This document shows, piece after piece, positions 1-5,916 of a stretch of 6,074 nucleotides of DNA (position 1 is its first letter; the number at the start of each line of letters is the position of its first letter). Origin of the DNA: Scatomorpha gallistercoris (GTDB lineage: Bacteria; Bacillota; Clostridia; Oscillospirales; Oscillospiraceae). Location of the stretch: NCBI GenBank assembly GCA_018713005.1, contig DVFX01000066.1:1-6074 (forward strand), given 5' to 3'. Both the position numbers and the translations under genes were made by a program. The notes under the pieces are model-generated. The model did no database searches, was not told the DNA's origin, and worked only from the letters and a program-made list of their open reading frames with translations.

Positions 1-369
1 ATGCCATACATACCAGTCCCCAAAGACCTCACGAAAGTGAAGTCCAAAGTGCTATTCAACCTCACGAAGCGCCAGCTTGTCTGTTTCGGCGGCGGGGCGC
101 TCGTGGGGGTTCCGCTATTTTTCCTGCTCAAAGGGTCGCTGGGAAATAGCTCTGCGGCTATCTGCATGATTGTCGTCATGATGCCCTTCTTTTTGTTTGC
201 GCTCTACGAAAAGAATGGCCTGCCGCTGGAGAAGTACCTGCTGTACCTCATTCGGACGTGCTTCATACGGCCTAAAAAGCGGCCGTACATGACGAACAAC
301 CTGTATGCAGCCCTTGAGAAGCAGGACAGGTTAGACCGGGAGGTGCATAGAATCGTTCGCAAAACTTAA
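1..369 (+). CDS. PrgI-family conjugal transfer membrane protein
   Basis: This 122-residue protein has the form of the PrgI/TcpE-like small membrane proteins that sit next to VirB4 in Gram-positive conjugative elements and are thought to form part of the inner-membrane base of the channel. The N-terminal stretch (IPVPKDLTKVK, residues 4-14) and the following NLTKRQL (20-26) are typical of the family as I know it. Two hydrophobic segments are visible at about residues 27-44 (rich in Gly and Phe) and 52-70. A basic, soluble C-terminal part follows (RPKKRPYMTNNLYAALE, 90-106), again family-like. The ATG is the first base of the window, so its ribosome binding site cannot be seen, but the length is normal for the family. 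The stop is at 367-369, directly before the VirB4 gene. No catalytic residues are expected. The family call is strong; the exact structural role is inferred from relatives. Confidence 0.88.
   Translation: MPYIPVPKDLTKVKSKVLFNLTKRQLVCFGGGALVGVPLFFLLKGSLGNSSAAICMIVVMMPFFLFALYEKNGLPLEKYLLYLIRTCFIRPKKRPYMTNNLYAALEKQDRLDREVHRIVRKT
339..345 (+). promoter_or_regulatory. Strong Shine-Dalgarno without a matching start codon
   Basis: GGAGGTG lies inside the 3' end of the PrgI-like gene, where one would expect the ribosome binding site of VirB4. In the VirB4 frame the codons 5 to 14 nt downstream are TCG (353), TTC (356) and GCA (359), none a normal start. ATA at 347 is too close and rare. Either the original start was lost by a point change, an unusual start is used, or the match is coincidental. 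Confidence 0.45.
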
Positions 370-388
370 CCGTCGCAAGCGGCGCGAG

Positions 389-2737
389 GTGCGCGCAGCT
401 ATTGCCGCCGCCAAGCGCCCGGCAAATGTGCTCTCCGCTCAGGACAGCATACCGTTCGAGAGAATGTTCCCGGATGGCATCTGCCGCGTGGAGAGCCGTT
501 TTTACAGCAAGACCATACAGTTTCAGGACATCAACTACCAGCTCTCGCAGAACGAGGACAAGGACGCCATCTTCGACGGCTGGTGCGATTTTCTCAATTA
601 CTTTGACGCTTCGGTCCGTTTTCAGTTTTCGTTCGTGAACTCGGCCGCGAACAAGGAGACTTACCGCGATCGCATCGCCATCCCCCTGCGCGGCAACGAG
701 GATGACAGCCTGCGCGCTGAGTATTCGAGGATGCTGCAAGACCAGCTTGAGCGCGGGAACAACGGCCTCATTAAGAATAAATACATCACCTTTGGCATCG
801 AAGCCGACGGGTACAAAACCGCTAAACCGCGTTTGGAGCGTCTTGAGACGGACATACTCAACAACTTTAGGAAACTCGGCGTCAAGGCCGAGCCATTGGA
901 CGGCAAAGCCCGCCTTGCGCTCATGCACGGCATCTTCCACATCGACGGGCAGGAGCAGTTCAAGTTCTCGTGGGATATACTCGCGCCCAGTGGCTTGAGC
1001 GTCAAGGATTTCATTGCGCCAAGCAGCTTTGAATTTGCATCGAGTAAGCATTTCAAGATGGGCGCGAAGTTTGGCGCGGTGTCGTTTCTCAACATTCTCG
1101 CACCCGAGCTGAACGACCGTCTGCTCGCGGACTTTCTGGACATGGATAGCTCGCTAGTTGTGTCGATGCACGTCAAGGCGCTCGACCAGTTGAACGCCAT
1201 CAAGACCGTAAAACGCAAGCTCACGGAGCTGAACGCGACGAAGATACAGGAGCAGAAAAAGGCCGTGAGAAGCGGATACGACATGGACATACTCCCAAGC
1301 GACCTCGCCACATACGGCACCGAGGCGCAGAAGCTCTTGCAGGAGCTGCAATCCCGCAACGAGAGGATGTTTCTGCTCACGTTCGTGGTCGTGAACACCG
1401 CGGACTCGCTCAAGGCGCTTAACAACACCGTGCTCCAGGCCAAGGGCATTGCACAAAAGCACAACTGCCAGCTCGTGAGCCTGGACTTCCAGCAGGAGGA
1501 TGGCTTGATGTCCGCGCTGCCGCTGGCCCTCAACCGCATAGAGATACAGCGGGGCTTGACCACGTCGAGTCTCGCTATTTTTGTGCCGTTCACCACGCAA
1601 GAGCTATTCCAACGTGAAAGCGGCGCTCTCTACTGCGGTACCAACGCCCTCAGCGGCAACCTTATCATGGTTGACCGCCTAAAGCAGAAGAACCCAAACG
1701 GCCTTATCCTCGGCGTACCCGGCTCGGGCAAGAGTTTCGCCGCCAAACGTGAGATGTTCAGCGTCTATCTGCTCACCAACGACGACATCATCATCTGCGA
1801 CCCGGAGTCAGAGTATTGGCCGCTGGTCAAACGGCTGCACGGTCAGGTAATTAAAATCTCGCCGACCTCGAAGCAGTGCATCAATCCCATGGATTTGAGC
1901 CTGGACTACTCCGACGACGACAACCCGCTGAGTCTAAAGGTGGACTTTATCCTCTCCTTCTGCGATATCGTCGTCGGCTCAAAAGACGGGCTGAAGCCGG
2001 TCGAAAAGACCATCATCGACCGCTGTGTCCGCATGGTCTACCGAGACTACCTCGCCGACCCGCGCCCCGAGAATATGCCGATTCTCCAAGACCTCTACGA
2101 CTGTTTGAGGGCACAGGATGAGAAAGAAGCGCAGTTCCTTGCCACGGCGCTGGAGATTTACGTCACCGGCAGCCTCAACGTGTTCAATCACAGGACGAAC
2201 GTGGACATCAATAACCGCGTGGTCTGCTACGACATAAAGGAGCTGGGCAAGCAACTCAAGCAGCTCGGTATGCTGGTCGTACAAGACCAGGTCTGGAACC
2301 GCGTGACGCGCAACCGCGAGGCTGGCAAGACCACCCGCTACTACGTCGATGAGTTCCACCTACTTCTCAGGGGCGAATTGGCCTCTTGGAGCGTGGAAGT
2401 CTGGAAGCGTTTCAGGAAATGGGGCGGCGTGCCCACGGGGATCACGCAGAACGTCAAAGACCTTTTGGCGAGTTCTGAGGTCGAGAACATCCTCGAAAAC
2501 AGCGACTACATCTGTATGCTCAATCAGGCTCCCGGCGACCGGCAGATTCTCGCGCAGAAGCTCAACATAAGCCCCCACCAGCTTTCGTATGTGACGCAGG
2601 CCAACGAAGGCGAGGGGCTATTGTTTTACGGCAATGTAATCGTGCCTTTCGTGGACAGGTTCCCGAAGGATACCGAGATGTACCGCATGATGACTACAAA
2701 ATTTTCAGACCTACAGAAAGGACAAAATGCAGCATGA
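389..2737 (+). CDS. VirB4-like conjugal transfer ATPase (CD1110-type)
   Basis: This is the cytoplasmic motor of the type IV secretion system, a hexameric ATPase at the channel base. From the GTG at 389 it has 782 residues, close to the family norm. The N-terminal half (about 1-400) is the CagE/TrbE/VirB-type region, with a family-like DINYQLSQNEDK near residues 48-59. The C-terminal half is the ATPase: Walker A GVPGSGKS at 442-449, a DPE motif at 471-473 after IIIC, Walker B YYVDEFH with D654/E655, then a GITQNVKDLL motif typical of VirB4 proteins. The start is uncertain. In-frame codons upstream (362-388) read KLNRRKRRE, which resembles the N-termini of relatives, but no ATG, GTG or TTG lies between the in-frame stop at 332-334 and GTG 389. 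GTG 389 also lacks a good ribosome binding site. The last four bases (ATGA) overlap the next gene's start. Function is secure; the first residues are not. Confidence 0.93.
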   Translation: MRAAIAAAKRPANVLSAQDSIPFERMFPDGICRVESRFYSKTIQFQDINYQLSQNEDKDAIFDGWCDFLNYFDASVRFQFSFVNSAANKETYRDRIAIPLRGNEDDSLRAEYSRMLQDQLERGNNGLIKNKYITFGIEADGYKTAKPRLERLETDILNNFRKLGVKAEPLDGKARLALMHGIFHIDGQEQFKFSWDILAPSGLSVKDFIAPSSFEFASSKHFKMGAKFGAVSFLNILAPELNDRLLADFLDMDSSLVVSMHVKALDQLNAIKTVKRKLTELNATKIQEQKKAVRSGYDMDILPSDLATYGTEAQKLLQELQSRNERMFLLTFVVVNTADSLKALNNTVLQAKGIAQKHNCQLVSLDFQQEDGLMSALPLALNRIEIQRGLTTSSLAIFVPFTTQELFQRESGALYCGTNALSGNLIMVDRLKQKNPNGLILGVPGSGKSFAAKREMFSVYLLTNDDIIICDPESEYWPLVKRLHGQVIKISPTSKQCINPMDLSLDYSDDDNPLSLKVDFILSFCDIVVGSKDGLKPVEKTIIDRCVRMVYRDYLADPRPENMPILQDLYDCLRAQDEKEAQFLATALEIYVTGSLNVFNHRTNVDINNRVVCYDIKELGKQLKQLGMLVVQDQVWNRVTRNREAGKTTRYYVDEFHLLLRGELASWSVEVWKRFRKWGGVPTGITQNVKDLLASSEVENILENSDYICMLNQAPGDRQILAQKLNISPHQLSYVTQANEGEGLLFYGNVIVPFVDRFPKDTEMYRMMTTKFSDLQKGQNAA
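2715..2722 (+). promoter_or_regulatory. Ribosome binding site of the antirepressor gene
   Basis: AGAAAGGA, inside the VirB4 tail, lies 11 nt before the ATG at 2734. This favours 2734 over the second in-frame ATG at 2743, which would be about 20 nt away. Spacing is somewhat long, so coupling through the ATGA overlap with the VirB4 stop probably helps. Confidence 0.55.
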
Positions 2738-3438
2738 CAAACATGGAGATTTTCAATAACGCAGAGTTCGGGAGTGTCCGCATCATCGAGGAAAACGGCA
2801 GCTTTCTGTTTTGTGCCTCAGATGTTGCAAAAGCGCTCGGTTACAGCAACGTTCACTCCGCTTTACAACGCCATTGCAAAGGTGTCGTGAAACGCGACAC
2901 CGTCACATCTACACGCGGAATACAAGCACTTACCTACATACCCGAGGGCGACGTTTACCGCCTCATCGTCCACAGCAAGCTGCCGTCAGCCGAGCGCTTC
3001 GAGCGCTGGGTGTTTGACGAGGTGCTGCCCTCCCTGCGCAGGAACGGCATATACATCACCGACCCTCTCGTGAGGCAGTTCGCGCGCGACCCGGATTTCG
3101 CACACGCCGTCGTTGATGCGCTCTACGAGCAGACGGAGCGTGTGAACCGTCTGCTGCCGAAAGCGGACTACTTTGACGCTTTCGTAGACCCGGGCGATGC
3201 CGTTCCCATACGCATCGCCGCCAAGCAGCTCGGCGTGTCTGAACACTGGCTCGTTCGGTTGCTCGTCGGGTGCCGTATGCTCTACCGCTGCAACGGGCGG
3301 CTGGTGCCGTATGCGGACAGGCGCTTCCGCGGGATGTTCGTGGTCAAGGAGCGCCGCACGATGGTGACGCCGCTGGGCAAACAGGTGCTGCACGAGTTCA
3401 TCGGGATGCTGACCAGTGACGAAAAAGCTGCGGTCTGA
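2734..3438 (+). CDS. BRO-N / KilAC phage antirepressor-like protein
   Basis: A 234-residue DNA-binding regulator of phage type. Residues about 7-108 form a BRO-N domain: FGSVR (12-16), CASDVAKALGY (27-37), GDVYRLI (72-78) and FERWVFDEVLPSLRRNG (89-105) are its hallmark blocks. Residues about 140-230 match the KilAC antirepressor C-terminal domain: LPKADYFDAFVD (141-152), a helix-turn-helix-like stretch IAAKQLGVSEHWLVRLL (161-177), then LVPYAD and a VTPLGKQVL block near the end. In phages such proteins relieve repression by binding repressor or operator DNA; here the target is unknown. The ATG overlaps the VirB4 stop (ATGA), and the 3' end overlaps the NlpC/P60 gene by 23 nt, so it is read within the transfer operon. 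By hand count, third-position GC is about 55% in codons 1-71 and about 84% in codons 72-146, suggesting a mosaic gene. Domain calls are strong; the role in the element is inference. Confidence 0.9.
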   Translation: MTNMEIFNNAEFGSVRIIEENGSFLFCASDVAKALGYSNVHSALQRHCKGVVKRDTVTSTRGIQALTYIPEGDVYRLIVHSKLPSAERFERWVFDEVLPSLRRNGIYITDPLVRQFARDPDFAHAVVDALYEQTERVNRLLPKADYFDAFVDPGDAVPIRIAAKQLGVSEHWLVRLLVGCRMLYRCNGRLVPYADRRFRGMFVVKERRTMVTPLGKQVLHEFIGMLTSDEKAAV

Positions 3439-4777
3439 GCCAGCCAAGCAGCGTCTGTCCTCCAAGCTCACTGAACTGCCGAGCGCCGCCGCGCACAAGG
3501 AGGCGGCAAAGTACGAGGACGACAACGTCGGCGTCGAGGCCGCAAACCGCGTGACCGAGGCCGCAGAGGGCAGCGCGCGTTACGCGTCAAAGCTGAGCGC
3601 CCGCCCACGGCGAGAGGTTAAAACCGAGTCGCAGGGCGTTAAGCAACAGCAGAAACGCGGCATCAAGGACGCTTACGCAAAGGCGCGGCGCGGCAAATCC
3701 ACGACCAGCGCCACCGCCAAAAGCGCGAAAAAAGCCGCTGAGAAAGAGCGCAAGACGGAGCGTTTCATCGTGCGGCATCGCAAGGGCATCGGCACCGCCG
3801 TTGCCCTTTTCCTCGTGGTGGCGTTCTTCCTCAACGCGCTCACGTCCTGCTCCGTGCTCGTCGAGGGCGGCTTGTCCGGCGTCGGACTAACGACCTACCC
3901 AAGCGCGGATGAAGATTTGCTCGGCGCGGAAGCCGAGTATACCGCAATGGAGGCCGAGTTACAGGAGTACCTCGACAACTACGAGGCCACGCACGACTAT
4001 GACGAGTACGTCTTCGACCTCGACGAGATTAGCTATGACCCGTATGTGCTGCTTTCCCTGCTCACGGCCCTAAAGGGCAGCGAGTGGACGCTCGACGACG
4101 TGCAATCTGACCTTGAAATGCTGTTTGAGCGCCAGTATACCTTGACCGAGGACGTGACCACCGAGACGCGCTACGACGAAAACGGCGAGGCATACGAGTA
4201 CACGGTCTGCACCGTCACGCTTGAAAACTTCGACCTCTCGCATCTGCCGGTCTACCTCTTGACCGAGGACAAGCTCTCGATGTATTCGCTGTACATGGCG
4301 ACGCTCGGCAACCGGCCCGACCTGTTCCCCAGCTATACGCCCTCAACCGACGCTGGGACGGACTACGAGATACCGCCCGAAGCGCTCGAGGACGAACAGT
4401 TCGCGGCGATGATGGAGGAAGCAGAGAAGTACATCGGCTTCCCGTATGTCTGGGGCGGCAGTTCGCCCGCGACCTCTTTCGACTGCTCCGGTTTCGTGAG
4501 CTGGGTGGTCAACAACTGCGGCGTAGGCTGGAACGTTGGACGCTTGACCGCGCAGGGCTTGTACAACATCTGCACACCCGTGAGCGAGGCCGAGGCTAAG
4601 CCCGGCGACCTCGTGTTCTTTGAGTACACCTACGAGGGGCCGTGGATCACCCACGTCGGTATCTATGTCGGCGAGGGGTACATTCTCCACGCCGGCAACC
4701 CCATCGGCTATCTGAAATTTATGGACTCATATTATTCGGACAATTTTGTAGGCTTCGGTCGGCTCCCTGCCGTCTGA
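3416..4777 (+). CDS. Membrane-anchored NlpC/P60 cell-wall endopeptidase, CD1108-type
   Basis: A 453-residue peptidoglycan hydrolase of the conjugation machine. It is expected to cut peptide stems locally so that the transfer channel can cross the wall. The order is: a Lys/Arg/Ala-rich cytoplasmic tail (1-123), one membrane segment (about 124-146), an acidic outer region (about 160-340) characteristic of CD1108-type proteins, then an NlpC/P60 domain (about 345-453). In the last, FDCSGFVSW carries the probable catalytic Cys357, PGDLVFF (396-402) is the usual block, and THVGIYVG holds His413, with His425 (LHAGNP) as the likely third polar residue. All catalytic elements are present, so it looks active. 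The start is GTG at 3416, inside the antirepressor gene, with a weak GGGA (3403-3406) upstream; coupling to the upstream gene is likely. LTSC (142-145) at the outer end of the membrane segment resembles a lipobox. Unlike Tn916 CwlT, I see no lysozyme-like domain. Confidence 0.92.
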   Translation: MTKKLRSEPAKQRLSSKLTELPSAAAHKEAAKYEDDNVGVEAANRVTEAAEGSARYASKLSARPRREVKTESQGVKQQQKRGIKDAYAKARRGKSTTSATAKSAKKAAEKERKTERFIVRHRKGIGTAVALFLVVAFFLNALTSCSVLVEGGLSGVGLTTYPSADEDLLGAEAEYTAMEAELQEYLDNYEATHDYDEYVFDLDEISYDPYVLLSLLTALKGSEWTLDDVQSDLEMLFERQYTLTEDVTTETRYDENGEAYEYTVCTVTLENFDLSHLPVYLLTEDKLSMYSLYMATLGNRPDLFPSYTPSTDAGTDYEIPPEALEDEQFAAMMEEAEKYIGFPYVWGGSSPATSFDCSGFVSWVVNNCGVGWNVGRLTAQGLYNICTPVSEAEAKPGDLVFFEYTYEGPWITHVGIYVGEGYILHAGNPIGYLKFMDSYYSDNFVGFGRLPAV

Positions 4778-4781
4778 GGTC

Positions 4782-4790
4782 AGAAAGGAG
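4782..4790 (+). promoter_or_regulatory. Strong ribosome binding site supporting a TTG start
   Basis: AGAAAGGAG in the 19-nt gap after the NlpC/P60 stop lies 6 nt before TTG 4797. There is no in-frame ATG until the methionine codon at 4818, so this site decides the TTG start of the DUF4315 gene. Confidence 0.8.
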
Positions 4791-4796
4791 ATACTT

Positions 4797-4997
4797 TTGG
4801 ACGCAAGAATACCCAAGATGCGCGCCGAGGCCGCAAAGCTGAAAGCGCGCATAGACAACCTGACCGCGCGCTACACGGCGATGGTGGACAAGATTACCGA
4901 GCTTGAAAACCTGGAGATCGTCGGCCTCGTCCGCGCGGAAAACGTGAGCATAGAGCAGCTTGCAGCGCTCATCCATGGAGGTGATGCCGATGCGTAA
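4797..4997 (+). CDS. DUF4315 family small coiled-coil protein
   Basis: A 66-residue protein starting with TTG. Residues about 3-40 form a charged, heptad-like helix (KMRAEAAKLKARIDNL, then MVDKITELENLEIV), followed by LVRAENVSIEQLAALIHG. The pattern of a coiled coil, then ELENxEIV, then a short helix ending in LAALI is that of DUF4315, which is found almost only between the NlpC/P60 and DUF4366 genes of Firmicutes conjugative elements. No function is established. A soluble cytoplasmic partner or adaptor of the transfer apparatus is plausible but unproven. There is no signal peptide or membrane segment. Its stop (TAA 4995-4997) lies inside the start of the next gene (8-nt overlap), and its 3' codons carry that gene's ribosome binding site. 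Confidence 0.85.
   Translation: MDARIPKMRAEAAKLKARIDNLTARYTAMVDKITELENLEIVGLVRAENVSIEQLAALIHGGDADA
4977..4983 (+). promoter_or_regulatory. Ribosome binding site fixing the DUF4366 start at 4990
   Basis: GGAGGTG lies 6 nt before ATG 4990. The ATG at 4984 directly abuts it and the ATG at 4960 is upstream of it, so 4990 is the best start. That choice also puts a clean signal peptide at the N-terminus. Confidence 0.8.
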
Positions 4998-5712
4998 GCT
5001 CGCACCCATGCTCTGCGCCGCTGCATTGTGCCTCGGCCTCGCCGTGCCTGCGAGTGCGTATTACGCATCCAATGAGGACGGCGCAAACGAGCCGGGCGGC
5101 CCCATCACCAGCGTCAGCGTGACCACCGAGCCTGTAGCGGAGCCGACGCTGCCCTCGCTCGGCGGGCTGACGCCCGACGGCAACCTTGCCCTCATCGACG
5201 ACATCCTCGGCGGCGCGTACTATTCCAGTGAGGAGGTCGGAGACAGCCAGATGCAGTTCGTGACCGTGGAATCCAAGAACGGCAACACGTTCTACTTGGT
5301 AATTGACCACGCGACTGGCGACGTGTATTTCCTCAACCTCGTTGACGAGGCTGACCTTCTCGCGCTGCTCGAGGACGAGGGCTACGAGGTCGAGTGCGAT
5401 TGTGCCGTCAAGTGCGCGCCCGGCGAGGTGGACACGAGCTGCCCGGTGTGCCGCACTGACCTCAATGAGTGTACCGGCGCTGAACCGGAACCCACGCCAG
5501 AACCGACAGAAGCGCCCAATATTGAGCCTGAAGCCGAAGAAAGCGATGGTTTCAACGCCGCCGCGCTGCTGCCCATCGCGCTCATTGTAATCCTCGGCAC
5601 GGGCGGCGCGTACTACTTCCTCAAGGTGCGCAAGCGCAAGCCCGACACCAGCGGCACCACCGACCTCGACGATTACGACTTCCCCGAGGACGACGATGAC
5701 GAGGTGAAGTGA
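4990..5712 (+). CDS. DUF4366 / CD1107-type secreted membrane protein
   Basis: A 240-residue protein exported and then anchored by its C-terminus. A signal peptide covers residues 1-23 (MRKLAPM, a hydrophobic core, then PASA before Tyr24). The outer part has the typical DUF4366 block KNGNTFYLVID followed by DVYFLNLVDEADLL, then six cysteines (136, 138, 142, 151, 154, 161) in a C-x-C-x3-C-x8-C-x2-C-x6-C pattern, and a Pro/Glu spacer (PEPTPEPTEAP, 166-176). A membrane segment lies at about 188-211, followed by VRKRK (213-217) as a stop-transfer signal and a strongly acidic cytoplasmic tail (225-240). From family knowledge it accompanies NlpC/P60 and DUF4315 in conjugative elements of Clostridia; its role is unknown. 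The cysteines may bind metal or form disulfides outside the cell. The start is set by GGAGGTG at 4977-4983. The stop shares one base with the next ATG. Confidence 0.87.
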   Translation: MRKLAPMLCAAALCLGLAVPASAYYASNEDGANEPGGPITSVSVTTEPVAEPTLPSLGGLTPDGNLALIDDILGGAYYSSEEVGDSQMQFVTVESKNGNTFYLVIDHATGDVYFLNLVDEADLLALLEDEGYEVECDCAVKCAPGEVDTSCPVCRTDLNECTGAEPEPTPEPTEAPNIEPEAEESDGFNAAALLPIALIVILGTGGAYYFLKVRKRKPDTSGTTDLDDYDFPEDDDDEVK

Positions 5713-5882
5713 TGCGTTATCGATTCACCAACAGCCCATTTGAGAAGCTAATGACCCGCATTCCACCCGCACCGGCACCCGACCCGCCGCCGAAGCCGCC
5801 CGAAGGCCACTTCTGCTACGGTTGTGCGAGGTACGGGCTGGGCTGTGTGCGGCCGTGTTACAGGGACGAGGAGAGGAAATGA
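5712..5882 (+). CDS. Small proline- and cysteine-rich protein of unknown function
   Basis: A 56-residue ORF that begins on the last base of the DUF4366 stop (TGATG), with GAGGTG at 5701-5706 five bases upstream, so translation is well supported. The first 17 residues are basic and polar (RYRFTNSPFEKLMTR). A proline-rich linker follows at 18-30 (PPAPAPDPPPKPP), then a compact cysteine module, FCYGCARYGLGCVRPCY (34-50), with Cys35, 38, 45 and 49 spaced C-x2-C-x6-C-x3-C, and a charged end. The spacing suggests a small zinc knuckle; there is no signal peptide or membrane segment. I recall similar short proteins downstream of DUF4366 in related elements but know no name or function. It is the last gene before the terminator. 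Coding status is fairly sure; function is unknown. Confidence 0.75.
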   Translation: MRYRFTNSPFEKLMTRIPPAPAPDPPPKPPEGHFCYGCARYGLGCVRPCYRDEERK

Positions 5883-5885
5883 GAA

Positions 5886-5912
5886 AAGTGCCGCCCCCCT
5901 CGGGCGGCACTT
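5886..5912 (+). terminator. Bidirectional hairpin terminator between convergent genes
   Basis: A perfect 11-bp inverted repeat (AAGTGCCGCCC at 5886-5896 pairing with 5902-5912) encloses a 5-nt loop. Read on the minus strand, the stem runs into TTTTCTC, a reasonable U-tract for the PIN gene being approached from the other side. Read on the plus strand, it is followed by CTATT, a poorer tract. It lies 3 nt after the small CDS and 4 nt before the PIN gene stop, so it can serve both transcripts. Confidence 0.85.
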
Positions 5913-5916
5913 CTAT

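Noticed and set aside
272..1051. Long antisense open frame (259 codons) across the PrgI/VirB4 genes
   Set aside because: It lies opposite secure coding sequence, has no recognisable domain, and such open antisense frames are expected in GC-rich genes.
661..1600. Two overlapping antisense open frames (311 and 148 codons) within VirB4
   Set aside because: Both are Ser/Leu/Arg- or Val/Leu/His-rich shadow translations of the ATPase gene, with no family resemblance.
2986..3525. Antisense open frame (179 codons) over the antirepressor/hydrolase junction
   Set aside because: No domain, covers two well-identified genes, composition typical of a shadow frame.
4960..4989. Upstream ATGs at 4960 and 4984 as the DUF4366 start
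   Set aside because: The ribosome binding site GGAGGTG at 4977-4983 is downstream of the first and directly abuts the second; 4990 gives correct spacing and a clean signal peptide.
4969..5310. Antisense open frame opposite DUF4366
   Set aside because: No ribosome binding site or family features; shadow of a GC-rich gene.
5484..5520. PEPTPEPTEAP repeat as a tandem DNA repeat
   Set aside because: Only two imperfect short units; an ordinary Pro/Glu spacer before a membrane segment.
5725..5910. Minus-strand 61-codon frame across the small Cys-rich gene and the terminator
   Set aside because: It starts within the hairpin that ends both transcripts and overlaps the better-supported plus-strand gene.
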